Assembly (NCBI RefSeq): GCF_050589645.1
Contig: NZ_JBNGOQ010000002.1
Span: forward strand, 868,001-932,000
Direction: 5' to 3'
Source of the DNA: JBNGOQ01 sp050589645
GTDB taxonomy: Bacteria; Bacteroidota; Bacteroidia; Flavobacteriales; Flavobacteriaceae
Length of the DNA stretch: 64,000 nt
Shown here: positions 15,923-25,090 of the stretch, one piece after another
Position numbering within the stretch: position 1 is the first letter of the stretch
Layout of the letters: each line of letters begins with the position of its first letter
Notes under the pieces: model-generated
Seen by the model: the letters and a program-made list of their open reading frames with translations, nothing else
Database searches by the model: none
What the model was told of the DNA's origin: nothing
Position numbers and translations under genes: made by a program

Positions 15923-18454
15923 ATGCGTAACTTCTTGGTTTGCTGCATTGGGCTTCTGCTGGCAGCTCCATTCAGCCAGGGACAAGCTCCTAAAAAATTA
16001 TCCTCCTCTGACATATACCATTCGCTCCAAAAACTCAATTTTTTGGGGACGGCCCTGTATATCGCAGCGCATCCGGATGATGAGAATACCCGCTTAATTT
16101 CTTACCTCTCCAACGAGGTAAAGGCAAAAACGGCCTATCTATCCCTGACCCGTGGTGATGGAGGGCAAAACCTTATCGGACCTGAACTCCGTGAATTGCT
16201 GGGCGTGCTCAGAACCCAGGAACTATTGGCGGCAAGACGTATAGATGGCGGGGAACAGTACTTTACCAGAGCCAATGACTTTGGATATTCCAAACATCCC
16301 AACGAGACCTTGAGGGTCTGGGACAAGGAAACCGTTCTGGGCGATGTGGTCTGGGTCATACGGAACCTTAAGCCCGATGTGATCATCAATCGTTTTGATC
16401 ACAGGACGCCCGGTAGCACTCATGGGCACCATACTTCCTCGGCGATGTTAAGCGTTGAGGCCTTTGACCTGACCAATGACGCCAAGGCCTATCCGGAGCA
16501 ATTAAAGTCCACTAGTGTTTGGCAGCCCAAACGGGTTTTCTTCAATACGTCATGGTGGTTTTATGGGAGTCAGGAAAATTTTGCCAAGGCCGATAAATCC
16601 AATATGTTGAATTTTGATATCGGGGTCTATTATCCCATGAAAGGACTTTCGAACAACGAAATTGCCTCCATGGCCAGTAGTCAACACCTCTGCCAAGGCT
16701 TTGGAAGATTGACCACCAGAGGCTCGCAGAACGAATATATTGAACTCATCAAAGGCGATTTGCCAACGGACAAGAGCAACGTTTTTGATGGCATTGATAC
16801 CTCTTGGTCACGTATTCAAGGTGGTGAGGCCATTGGAAAAATCCTATATGCCATAGAAGCCGATTTTGACTTTGTGGATCCTACCCAACACCTGCCCCAG
16901 TTGGTGGAAGCCTACAAACTGCTTCAACAGGTACAGGACACACATTGGAAAAAAATAAAATCCAAGGAACTGGAGGATATCATCGCCGCGGTTTCCGGAC
17001 TCTATCTGGAGGCGTCTGCCAAGGAGGCCTTCGCCAACCCGGCGGGCAAATTAAAGGTGGGGGTAGAAGTCCTCAACCGAAGTGCCGCCGATATTATCCT
17101 TAAGTCCATTTCACTTTCGGCCAATAACACCCTTGATTCGGTGGTACGCTTGGAAGAAAATAAAAAGATGGTGGTTGAACTAGATCTGGAAATCCTTGAA
17201 GATACCAGGTACACAAGTCCCTACTGGCTGTCCGAAAAAGGGAGCTTGGGGACCTATATGGTAAAAGACCAACATTTGGTGGGCCAGGCAGAGACGCCCC
17301 GTGCTTTCCATGCCGATTTTGAACTTGAATTCGGCGGCTATACGATCCACATGAAAAGACCGGTAGTATATCGACATTCAAAACCGGATAAAGGAGAATT
17401 GTACCAGCCCTTTGAAATACTCCCCGAGGTAACGGCCCGGGTTATGGACAAAGTAATCATATTTGCGGATTCCAAGTCCAAGGAAATCCCTGTAATCGTA
17501 AAGGCAGGTAAAAATGACCTCAGCGGAAACATAGCCCTTGATGTTCCGGTGGATTGGAAGGTGTCCCCTGAAAGAATAGATTTTAGCATCGGGCAAAAAG
17601 GCGATGAACAAACCGTAATATTTACGGTAGAACCCCCATTGGGAGAAAGTGAAGGCCATATTCGCCCACAAGTTTCCATAAACGGGGACATGTATGTCAA
17701 GGAATTGGTAGAGATCAATTACGACCATGTTCCCAAGCAGTCCATTTTACTGCCTTCAGAGACCAAAGTAGTGCGTTTAAATATCCAGAAATCAGGAGAA
17801 CATATAGGCTATATTGTGGGCGCCGGCGATGAGGTTCCCGAGAGCCTGGAACAGATAGGTTATAAGGTACACACCATAGACCCCACAAGCATACAGGAAG
17901 GAACCCTGGAAAAATACGATGCCATAGTAGTGGGCATACGTGCCTATAATGTAGTCCCGGAACTCAAGTTCAAGCAACGTTATTTGTTGGATTACGTGAA
18001 GGAAGGTGGTAACCTGATCGTACAGTACAATACCGCCGGTAGGTGGAGCAAACAATTTGAAAATATTGCCCCATATCCTCTAAAACTGTCAAGAGGCAGG
18101 GTTACCGATGAAAATTCCGAGGTGGAAATCTTGGCCAAAAGGCACGCCTTGGTAAATTTCCCCAATCCGATTACGGAAAAAGACTTTGACGGATGGGTAC
18201 AGGAACGGGGGCTCTACTTTCCAGAGGAATGGGATCCCCAGTTTACTCCCGTGCTCTCCATGCAGGACGAGGGGGAATCTCCCAAAACGGGAAGCCTATT
18301 GGTGGCACCCCACGGAAAGGGAAATTATATCTATACTGGGCTCAGTTTTTTCAGGGAACTGCCTGCGGGCGTTTCCGGAGCATACAAGCTGTTCGCCAAT
18401 ATGATATCCCTAGGAAAGGAAAAAGTGGAAACCGAAAGTGCCGTTAAAGGATAA
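15923..18454 (+). CDS. Large exported PIG-L family deacetylase
   Basis: 843 residues with a signal peptide (about 1-21). The N-terminal 300 residues are a PIG-L/LmbE deacetylase with Zn site AAHPDDE (His50, Asp52, Asp53) and a distal HGHHTSS (167-173). The middle resembles beta-sandwich domains, and the part from about 620 (AIVVGIRAYNVV to LLDYVKEGGNLIVQYNTAG) looks like a glutamine-amidotransferase/ThuA-type flavodoxin-like fold. It should act in the periplasm, removing an N-acyl group from an amino sugar or related compound. The following symporter is a natural importer for the product. The same pairing is frequent in Flavobacteriaceae. Confidence 0.88.
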   Translation: MRNFLVCCIGLLLAAPFSQGQAPKKLSSSDIYHSLQKLNFLGTALYIAAHPDDENTRLISYLSNEVKAKTAYLSLTRGDGGQNLIGPELRELLGVLRTQELLAARRIDGGEQYFTRANDFGYSKHPNETLRVWDKETVLGDVVWVIRNLKPDVIINRFDHRTPGSTHGHHTSSAMLSVEAFDLTNDAKAYPEQLKSTSVWQPKRVFFNTSWWFYGSQENFAKADKSNMLNFDIGVYYPMKGLSNNEIASMASSQHLCQGFGRLTTRGSQNEYIELIKGDLPTDKSNVFDGIDTSWSRIQGGEAIGKILYAIEADFDFVDPTQHLPQLVEAYKLLQQVQDTHWKKIKSKELEDIIAAVSGLYLEASAKEAFANPAGKLKVGVEVLNRSAADIILKSISLSANNTLDSVVRLEENKKMVVELDLEILEDTRYTSPYWLSEKGSLGTYMVKDQHLVGQAETPRAFHADFELEFGGYTIHMKRPVVYRHSKPDKGELYQPFEILPEVTARVMDKVIIFADSKSKEIPVIVKAGKNDLSGNIALDVPVDWKVSPERIDFSIGQKGDEQTVIFTVEPPLGESEGHIRPQVSINGDMYVKELVEINYDHVPKQSILLPSETKVVRLNIQKSGEHIGYIVGAGDEVPESLEQIGYKVHTIDPTSIQEGTLEKYDAIVVGIRAYNVVPELKFKQRYLLDYVKEGGNLIVQYNTAGRWSKQFENIAPYPLKLSRGRVTDENSEVEILAKRHALVNFPNPITEKDFDGWVQERGLYFPEEWDPQFTPVLSMQDEGESPKTGSLLVAPHGKGNYIYTGLSFFRELPAGVSGAYKLFANMISLGKEKVETESAVKG

Positions 18455-18458
18455 CCCC

Positions 18459-18560
18459 ATGCAGAATAAGTTCATCTGGAAAAAGGAATACACCCTAGTA
18501 CTCCTCGTCAACATCGCATACATAGTGATCTTTTATTTTATTATGACCGCATTTAGATAA
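18459..18560 (+). CDS. 33-residue membrane microprotein between deacetylase and symporter
   Basis: The frame ATG 18459 to TAA 18560 encodes 33 residues: a charged head MQNKFIWKKE, then one helix-long hydrophobic stretch (about 12-30) ending TAFR. It begins 4 nt after the PIG-L stop and ends 1 nt before the symporter start, so the operon has no spare sequence around it. Tight spacing, a Lys-rich cytoplasmic head and a single membrane span suggest a small subunit of the symporter. Some SSS transporters are known to have small partner proteins (YhdT with PanF; DUF4212 proteins). No homology can be claimed by eye. Confidence 0.65.
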   Translation: MQNKFIWKKEYTLVLLVNIAYIVIFYFIMTAFR

Positions 18561-18561
18561 T

Positions 18562-20268
18562 ATGGCAGTACTTGATTGGATCATTCTTGTCGGAACCTTG
18601 CTCTTTATCGTGGGCTACGGAGTCTGGAAAACCAAGGGGAATAAGGATGTAAACGATTATGTCCTTGGTGGAAACAAAGCCAAATGGTGGACCATTGGCC
18701 TGTCTGTGATGGCCACCCAGGCCAGTGCCATCACATTTTTGTCCACACCCGGGCAAGCCTTTCATGACGGTATGGGCTTTGTTCAGTTCTACTTTGGATT
18801 GCCCCTGGCCATGATTATCATTTGTGTCGTTTTTGTTCCCATATACCATAAACTCAAGGTGTATACGGCCTATGAGTTTCTGGAAAATCGTTTTGATCTT
18901 AAAACACGTACTTTGGCGGCGATCTTATTTTTGATCCAACGTGGTTTGGCAGCGGGGATTACCATCTTTGCCCCTGCCATTATCCTATCGGCCGTACTTG
19001 GATGGGACCTTAGAACATTGAGCATCATCATTGGGGTTTTGGTCATTATCTATACCGTATCAGGAGGTACCAAAGCGGTGAACGTGACCCAAAAGCAGCA
19101 AATGTTCATCATGATGATCGGAATGTTCACGGCCTTCTTCTTTATTCTGGGGTACCTGCCAGAGGACATCTCTTTCAACAAGGCACTAAAAATAGCTGGG
19201 GCCAGTGATAAATTGAACGTGCTCGATTTTGACCTCAACACCAAAAGTCGCTATACCTTTTGGAGCGGTATTACGGGAGGGCTGTTTTTAGCACTCTCCT
19301 ATTTTGGTACGGACCAAAGTCAGGTGCAGCGGTATCTTTCTGGAAAATCGGTCACCGAAAGTCAGTTGGGCCTCATTTTCAATGGCGTCTTAAAAATACC
19401 TATGCAGTTTTTGATTCTTTTGGTAGGTGTTTTAGTCTTTGTTTTTTATCAGTACAACGCCTCTCCCCTGAATTTTAATCCGGCTGCAACGAATGCCGTG
19501 GCCGCTTCCTCATATGCAGCGGATTACAAGGCATTGGAAGAAGGCCATAGGGTGCTTGAGGCCGAAAAAAAGCTGGCCCAGAACAAATTTTCAGCGGCCT
19601 TGGAACTCGGGGAGGCAGAGGCCATTGAAACGGCCAAGCAGGAGATTAAATTTCTTAATCGCAAGGAACTTAGTAATAGAAACGCTGCCAGGGCCATGAT
19701 ACAGCAGGCAGATGCATCTGTGGAAACCAATGACAAGGATTACGTATTCATCCACTTTATACTGAACCATTTACCCAGGGGCCTGATCGGGTTGCTTTTG
19801 GCGGTCATTCTTTCAGCCGCTATGTCATCTACGGCTTCGGAATTAAACGCCTTGGGGACCATTACAGCACTAGACCTTTACAAAAGGAACAGAAAGGGGA
19901 CCTTTTCGCCCAAGCACTACGTATTGGTGTCCAAGGGCTTTACCATGCTTTGGGGAATCATTGCCATTCTGATTGCCTGTTACGCCAACCTGTTCGATAA
20001 CCTGATCCAATTGGTAAATATTATTGGCTCCATTTTTTACGGCAATGTACTCGGCATCTTTTTATTGGCCTTCTTTTTCAAGTTCGTAAAGGGCAACGCT
20101 GTTTTCGTTGCCGCCATCATCACCCAGGCCATTGTCATTTTTGGATGGTACTATGAGTGGATGTCCTATCTATGGCTCAATGCTTTTGGCTGTGCGCTGG
20201 TCATTGTCTTGGCCTGTCTTCTTGAGAGTTTTGATCGCATGCTGAAGAACCCGCCCATTACCCTATAA
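18562..20268 (+). CDS. Sodium:solute symporter (SSS/SLC5 family)
   Basis: 568 residues with about 13 hydrophobic helices. Helix 1 region reads VGYGVWKTKGNKDVNDYVLG, followed by MATQASAITFLSTPGQ, the SSS signature. A long polar insertion (about 315-390, rich in Ala, Glu and Lys) lies in a loop between helices, and the helix after it has SAAMSSTASELNALGT, the second Na+-site-like motif. It probably imports the product of the exported PIG-L deacetylase. Start codon is 1 nt after the microprotein stop, implying translational coupling. Confidence 0.92.
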   Translation: MAVLDWIILVGTLLFIVGYGVWKTKGNKDVNDYVLGGNKAKWWTIGLSVMATQASAITFLSTPGQAFHDGMGFVQFYFGLPLAMIIICVVFVPIYHKLKVYTAYEFLENRFDLKTRTLAAILFLIQRGLAAGITIFAPAIILSAVLGWDLRTLSIIIGVLVIIYTVSGGTKAVNVTQKQQMFIMMIGMFTAFFFILGYLPEDISFNKALKIAGASDKLNVLDFDLNTKSRYTFWSGITGGLFLALSYFGTDQSQVQRYLSGKSVTESQLGLIFNGVLKIPMQFLILLVGVLVFVFYQYNASPLNFNPAATNAVAASSYAADYKALEEGHRVLEAEKKLAQNKFSAALELGEAEAIETAKQEIKFLNRKELSNRNAARAMIQQADASVETNDKDYVFIHFILNHLPRGLIGLLLAVILSAAMSSTASELNALGTITALDLYKRNRKGTFSPKHYVLVSKGFTMLWGIIAILIACYANLFDNLIQLVNIIGSIFYGNVLGIFLLAFFFKFVKGNAVFVAAIITQAIVIFGWYYEWMSYLWLNAFGCALVIVLACLLESFDRMLKNPPITL

Positions 20269-20300
20269 AAAAACCCCGACCGAAAAGGTCAGGGTTAGTT
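20266..20300. terminator. Shared terminator between convergent genes
   Basis: AACCCCGACC and GGTCAGGGTT pair (one mismatch) around GAAAA. Seven T follow on the minus strand and a weaker AGTTTTC on the plus strand, so it ends the DUF2911 gene strongly and the symporter operon weakly. Confidence 0.8.
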
Positions 20301-20321
20301 TTCAAGAATTTTCTATCGCCA

Positions 20322-21170
20322 TTACAGCGCACCCCATTCCTTAAGGGAATCCTGATTAAGTTTTACGTAGTCCTTATTATCAGCGGCCGTGGCAGAAGCC
20401 AAAGACTTCTTAGCTGCTTCAATAGCGCCTTTGGTATCACCCATTTTGGCATAAATAAGGGATTGTCTGCGCATTACCCAAAAAGCCCGGCCTTCCTTGT
20501 CGGCAGCAACGGCTTTGTCTATCCATTCCTTAGCCTTGGCCAAATCCTTTCCTTCCTCATAGTAGTAGGACGCAGCGGCATAATAATCATTTCCACTAGG
20601 ACCGTTCATAACGCTCTCTATGCTCTTCACCGCTTTTTCAACGGTGGGCACATCAAACTTTACACCTACATAGCTTTTTTCCCATAACATTCCCAAAGTA
20701 GCGGAATTGTTGCTAAGGTCATCAAAAGTCATCGTATAGGTCTCAATGGCCATAGGCATGTTATACACCTCTACTGTGGTCTTGGCAGCTACTTTGCTAT
20801 CGTCCCATTCCCTAGGTGTTCCCCAGTTTTCGGTATCGGCGTAAAAAATAACTTCCCAAGCAGTGGCACCCGGTTTTGTAAAGATGGCATAGGAACCGGC
20901 CTTTAAGGTTTGTCCGTCCACAACCACATCATCACCAAAGGTGATCATGGTGTTTTTATTGGCCCCTGTTCTCCATAATTTGTCATAAGGAACAAGTTCC
21001 CCAAAAATAGTTCTGTCCCGCATCGATGGCCTGGAATATTCCAAGGTAACATCGGTAAGGCCAACTTTCTGCTCCACTTTTGCAGTAGGGCTGGGCTGAG
21101 GGGTGGTCAATTGCGCCTGCATGGTGAACGAAGCAAGCACAGTACATAATAAAAGAGATAATTTTTTCAT
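20322..21170 (-). CDS. DUF2911 exported protein with TPR-like tail
   Basis: 282 residues: signal peptide (about 1-19, ending MQAQ), then DUF2911 (about 30-175; SRPSMRDRTIFGELVPYDKLW is its start, with GANKNTMITF and GSYAIFTKPG following) and a C-terminal helical part (about 180-282) with a pattern of paired helices resembling tetratricopeptide repeats. The function of DUF2911 is not known; it is abundant in Bacteroidota and would be periplasmic or secreted. A TAGTTTTG box lies upstream at 21203-21196. Confidence 0.85.
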   Translation of the reverse strand: MKKLSLLLCTVLASFTMQAQLTTPQPSPTAKVEQKVGLTDVTLEYSRPSMRDRTIFGELVPYDKLWRTGANKNTMITFGDDVVVDGQTLKAGSYAIFTKPGATAWEVIFYADTENWGTPREWDDSKVAAKTTVEVYNMPMAIETYTMTFDDLSNNSATLGMLWEKSYVGVKFDVPTVEKAVKSIESVMNGPSGNDYYAAASYYYEEGKDLAKAKEWIDKAVAADKEGRAFWVMRRQSLIYAKMGDTKGAIEAAKKSLASATAADNKDYVKLNQDSLKEWGAL

Positions 21171-21195
21171 TTTAATTTAGGTTTACGTGTTCCTA

Positions 21196-21203
21196 CAAAA
21201 CTA
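21196..21203 (-). promoter_or_regulatory. -7 box TAGTTTTG before the DUF2911 gene
   Basis: Minus-strand TAGTTTTG fits TAnnTTTG, 25 nt before the start codon. No TTG at a suitable distance was found upstream. Confidence 0.4.
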
Positions 21204-21264
21204 AATATAATGGTATAGCTCCCTTGTTAATAAATCCTTAAATAAAAAGCGGTCCGGTATAAAA

Positions 21265-22398
21265 TCAGTCCAGCACAAAGGGTTTGGACAAGATTTCGTC
21301 ATCCAGGTAAAAGGTGAGATAGTATATTGCCGCACGCAAACCGGATATGTCCACGGTATTGCCCGATATCCTATCGGCTCGGGTATAGGTTATTCGCCTT
21401 CCCAGAGCATCAAAGATCGCCCGCCCAAAAATCCGTCTTTCTGTCTGGAGTTCATACCCTAAATCTCCAGAGCCCAATCTTCGGTACAGCAGCAATTGAT
21501 TCCCTTCTTCAGGGGTTTCGTCAACCGGTTCGGCGTCTATGGCGATGCTAAAGGAAAACAAACGCGACGCTGCAGTAATGGGCGGATTGTCATTTACAAA
21601 GCGTTCGGAAGAAACAAAATATTGGGCCTCAGTGGAAAATGTGATGCCCTCTATCTGGGCAAAACCTATGTTCAGGTTGATCCGTTCCCCGTCTCCAACA
21701 AAAAAGGAGTCGATCGTTACCTCGGAAAACCGTAAGGTAAAAGGGAGTAGAAGTTCGCTATATCCAATAAGGAACAGCACTTGGGTAGTAGGATTATAGG
21801 TCGCGCCGGTAAGTAAACCGTTTACGGGATAGCTCCCCAGGTTTCTGGCAATATGACTTCCAGGCACTTTGGGTAAAGCATAGGCCACGCTGCCCAAGTC
21901 CTGCCATTGTTTCGTCAATATCACCAATTCGCTCCCTAGTACAACCAATGCCTCCGCGTCCCAATTGCTCCGGGACGTTGGCGAAAAATCGGTCTGGTCC
22001 GCATAGGTGAAGTCGATTCTGTCCGCACTTACCGTGTCAGAGGAATCATAATCGGCCTTTGCGACGCGATATACCGCTAAATCCCTTCGATCACCGTTAA
22101 AATTACCGAAATCACCAATGTAAAAATACGCCTCATCCTGAGCCATATCCTCCCAATCCACGTTCTCGGCATTTGAAATGCGGACCGTTCGCAAAACCTC
22201 GAGGGATAGGGTGTCAATTTCAAAGAGCTGTGGGTCATTTCCAGAATCGTTGTGGGTAAGGATACGACCATTGTAAAAAACAAGTCCTGAGGTTTCTTCC
22301 ACCTCATTGGGCAATATCCCTAGCTCGCGAATCCCGTCCTGTGCACAAAGTAGGGAAGCACAAAAGAAAAAACAAGGATACAACAGCGATGTTTTCAT
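21265..22398 (-). CDS. Secreted beta-propeller-like protein with type IX-like sorting domain
   Basis: From ATG 22398 the product has 377 residues: signal peptide (about 1-20, ending SLLCAQ), a domain of about 270 residues with alternating hydrophobic strands and motifs such as ETSGLVFYNGRILTHNDSG and EDMAQDEAYFYIGDFGN (propeller-like), and a last ~75 residues (FDALGRRI, ISGLRAAIYYLTFYLDDEI) resembling the type A C-terminal sorting domain of the type IX secretion system. The frame is open to 22464, but the extra 22 residues would precede the signal peptide. Likely exported to the cell surface; function unknown. Confidence 0.75.
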   Translation of the reverse strand: MKTSLLYPCFFFCASLLCAQDGIRELGILPNEVEETSGLVFYNGRILTHNDSGNDPQLFEIDTLSLEVLRTVRISNAENVDWEDMAQDEAYFYIGDFGNFNGDRRDLAVYRVAKADYDSSDTVSADRIDFTYADQTDFSPTSRSNWDAEALVVLGSELVILTKQWQDLGSVAYALPKVPGSHIARNLGSYPVNGLLTGATYNPTTQVLFLIGYSELLLPFTLRFSEVTIDSFFVGDGERINLNIGFAQIEGITFSTEAQYFVSSERFVNDNPPITAASRLFSFSIAIDAEPVDETPEEGNQLLLYRRLGSGDLGYELQTERRIFGRAIFDALGRRITYTRADRISGNTVDISGLRAAIYYLTFYLDDEILSKPFVLD

Positions 22399-22644
22399 CT
22401 GTAAGGTTCTCGGCATAAGATAATAATTTGAAATCTTATGGTATAAAAAAACCGCCCAAGCCACTTATAAAAAGGATGGTCGGAAAAAAGCAAGGTGAAT
22501 CTTTTGCTGTACGCGCAAAGCTGGTCGTACGTTTAATTTCTCCAAAGGAATGCAAAAACATTCGGCAGAATGCTGTGAAAGGCCTGCCAATCCCTTATCC
22601 ATGGTAAATTGTTTAATCTTTTTCTTTTTTTGATAAACAATATA

Positions 22645-22652
22645 TATCTTTG
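22645..22652 (+). promoter_or_regulatory. -7 box TATCTTTG immediately before the SRPBCC gene
   Basis: TATCTTTG ends only 6 nt before the ATG at 22659, so the transcript would start at or next to the start codon. No well-spaced TTG is seen upstream. Confidence 0.5.
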
Positions 22653-22658
22653 TCCCTT

Positions 22659-23156
22659 ATGAAATTGTACCAGTTGTATTCGCGCCAAGCGCTGCCCATT
22701 TCCCAGGAAAAGGCCTGGAAATTCCTCTCCAGCCCCAGAAACCTACAAATCATTACGCCGGACCACATGGGCTTTAACATACAGTCGGGCGCCGACAGGC
22801 CCATGTTTCCCGGACAGATCATACAATACACCGTATCCCCGTTTGCAGGCATTAAGACCAAATGGGTAACCGAAATTACCCATGTAAGGAAGGGCGAATA
22901 CTTTGTGGATGAGCAGCGGTTTGGCCCCTATTCCTTTTGGCACCACAAACATTTTCTACGCCCCATAGAGGGCGGCGTACAAATGGAGGATATCATAGAT
23001 TATAAACTTCCGGCTGGTTGGTTGGGGCAACTAACCCACCCCTTTTTAGTCAAAAAACAACTGCAAAAGATTTTTAGGTATCGGGAACAAAAACTTACCG
23101 AACTGTTTGGGAAAATGGCAGGCCAGCCCAGTGAATTGAAATTAACTTCCTACTAG
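22659..23156 (+). CDS. SRPBCC family ligand-binding protein
   Basis: 165 residues of the START/Bet v1-like SRPBCC fold: N-terminal YSRQALPISQEKAWKFLSSP (edge strand plus first helix), the RFGPYSFWHHKHFLRP strand pair and the long C-terminal helix with YREQKLTELFG. Proteins of this type are often encoded beside photolyases, as here (photolyase starts 57 nt downstream). The ATG at 22659 is used; a TTG at 22650 overlaps the promoter box. Ligand unknown. Confidence 0.8.
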   Translation: MKLYQLYSRQALPISQEKAWKFLSSPRNLQIITPDHMGFNIQSGADRPMFPGQIIQYTVSPFAGIKTKWVTEITHVRKGEYFVDEQRFGPYSFWHHKHFLRPIEGGVQMEDIIDYKLPAGWLGQLTHPFLVKKQLQKIFRYREQKLTELFGKMAGQPSELKLTSY

Positions 23157-23174
23157 TATCAAAAATATGCCACT

Positions 23175-23206
23175 TTGGAAACCATACGGAAACAACAATA
23201 GCTTTG
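23175..23206 (+). promoter_or_regulatory. Promoter of the photolyase gene
   Basis: TTG (23175-23177), a 21-nt spacer and TAGCTTTG (23199-23206). The ATG at 23214 is 7 nt beyond, implying a leaderless or almost leaderless mRNA. Confidence 0.6.
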
Positions 23207-23213
23207 TACCATA

Positions 23214-24518
23214 ATGAAGGACAAATTGGTTATTTTTTGGTTTCGAAGAGATCTTAGGCTACAGGATAATGCCGGATTGCTACACGCATTACAAAGTGGC
23301 TATCCCGTACTGCCCATATTTATATTTGATACGGCCATTCTGGACCAACTTCCCAAGAACGATCCACGGGTCTCCTTTATTCATGGGTCACTTCAAGAAA
23401 TGGATCAAAGGCTAAGAAACGATTTTGGTAGTGGCTTGGCCCAGTTCCACGGAAAGCCCTTGGAGGTCTACAAAATGCTTATGGACAGCTATGACGTGCA
23501 TACAGTTTACACGAATCATGACTACGAACCCTATGCTCTGGAAAGGGATCGCGATGTGCGCAACTTTTTGTCCCAAAGGGGCATAGGCTTCGAAGCCTTT
23601 AAAGACCAGGTTATTTTTGAAAAAGGTGAAATCTTAAAGGACGATGGCACACCCTATGTAGTCTACACCCCTTATATGAAGCGATGGAAGGCGGTTTTCA
23701 ATCAGGAGCGGAATCTTCGATGCTATGACACCGTCCCCTACCTTCAAAATGTTCTAAAAATGGAACACTCCCCTTCCTGTACCCTGCAGGAAATGGGTTT
23801 TGAACCTTCGAACATCACTGTTCCGGACGCCATGTTGGATTCCGACCTTTTGGCGAACTACGGCAACACCCGCGATTTTCCAGGGTTGGAGAATGGGACC
23901 TCCAGATTGGGTCCTCATCTGCGCTTTGGAACGGTGTCGATCCGAGAGCTTGTAAAACAGTCTTTGGGAAAGGAAGTCTTTTGGAACGAACTGATCTGGC
24001 GGGAATTTTTCATGCAAATTCTATGGCATTACCCCCATACGGTAACCAAGGCTTTTAAACCCAAGTATGACCGAATTCCATGGCGCATGGATTTGAAGGA
24101 TTTTGAAAAATGGAAAACAGGGCAGACCGGCTATCCCTTGGTGGATGCTGGAATGCGTCAGCTAAACACCACAGGGTACATGCACAATCGTGTGCGTATG
24201 CTGGTTGCCAGTTTTTTATGTAAACATTTGCTCATCGATTGGCGCTGGGGCGAGGCCTATTTTGCCGAAAAGCTATTGGATTATGAATTGAGCAGCAATG
24301 TGGGCAACTGGCAATGGGCTGCGGGTAGCGGAGTGGACGCAGCTCCTTACTTTCGCATTTTTAACCCCATGACCCAGCTTCAAAAGTTCGACAAGGATCG
24401 TAGCTACATCCAACAATGGATACCGGACTTACAGGAATTCAGCTATCCCTCACCTATGGTCGACCATAAAACAGCGCGCGAGCGATGTCTTCAAGTATAC
24501 AGGAAGGCTTTGGCATAG
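23214..24518 (+). CDS. phr: Deoxyribodipyrimidine photolyase / cryptochrome family protein
   Basis: 434 residues. An N-terminal antenna-binding Rossmann domain (WFRRDLRLQDN, about 9-19) is followed by the helical FAD domain with ELIWREFFMQ, DAGMRQLNTTGYMHNRVRM and the WQWAAGSGVDAAPYFRIFNP signature. The Trp residues of the electron-transfer chain appear present. It should use blue light to split cyclobutane pyrimidine dimers; separation from (6-4) or signalling members is not possible by eye. Expression probably starts from the promoter directly upstream. Confidence 0.9.
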   Translation: MKDKLVIFWFRRDLRLQDNAGLLHALQSGYPVLPIFIFDTAILDQLPKNDPRVSFIHGSLQEMDQRLRNDFGSGLAQFHGKPLEVYKMLMDSYDVHTVYTNHDYEPYALERDRDVRNFLSQRGIGFEAFKDQVIFEKGEILKDDGTPYVVYTPYMKRWKAVFNQERNLRCYDTVPYLQNVLKMEHSPSCTLQEMGFEPSNITVPDAMLDSDLLANYGNTRDFPGLENGTSRLGPHLRFGTVSIRELVKQSLGKEVFWNELIWREFFMQILWHYPHTVTKAFKPKYDRIPWRMDLKDFEKWKTGQTGYPLVDAGMRQLNTTGYMHNRVRMLVASFLCKHLLIDWRWGEAYFAEKLLDYELSSNVGNWQWAAGSGVDAAPYFRIFNPMTQLQKFDKDRSYIQQWIPDLQEFSYPSPMVDHKTARERCLQVYRKALA

Positions 24519-24660
24519 GGCCATGGAAACCCAAAAAACCATATCTTGATGCCGGACAGCGCCTTCGACACAGCAGGTATTTTTATGGAATATGTTGCTA
24601 AGGTCGCGGTCCTTTTAGCATTAAAATGTATATTTATACGGCTCTGAAAACAGTACGTAT

Positions 24661-25080
24661 ATGGCACAGAACAAGACCATTCCCAACCAAGGCTCCGTGA
24701 CCGCTTTTTTGGATAGCGTGGAAGAAGATACCAAACGCGAAGATGCTTATGCACTGCTGCAACTGATGAAAAAAATTACCGGGCAGCCACCTGTAATGTG
24801 GGGAAACAGTATAGTGGGTTTCGGAAGTTATCACTACAAATACAATTCGGGTCGTGAAGGGGATATGTTGCTGACAGGGTTCTCCCCCAGGAAACAAAAC
24901 TTTGCCCTGTATATCATGACGGGTTTTAAACGCTATCCTGAACTGATGGAAAAATTGGGCAAGCATAAAACGGGAAAGTCATGCCTCTATATCAAAAGGC
25001 TGAAAGACGTGGATACCGACATACTTACCCAGCTCATCTCCGCCTCATACGAACATTACCATACAAAATACAACGGCTAA
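24661..25080 (+). CDS. DUF1801 domain protein
   Basis: 139 residues, the length of stand-alone DUF1801 (YdhG/YjbR-like CyaY-fold) proteins. Typical features: VTAFLDSVEEDTKREDAYAL near the start, PPVMWGNSIVGFG, and the LTGFSPRKQNFALYIM strand. Function is unknown; related folds bind small ligands or DNA. It stands between the photolyase and an exported hydrolase gene, with 10 nt to the latter. Confidence 0.85.
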   Translation: MAQNKTIPNQGSVTAFLDSVEEDTKREDAYALLQLMKKITGQPPVMWGNSIVGFGSYHYKYNSGREGDMLLTGFSPRKQNFALYIMTGFKRYPELMEKLGKHKTGKSCLYIKRLKDVDTDILTQLISASYEHYHTKYNG

Positions 25081-25090
25081 TTCAATACAA

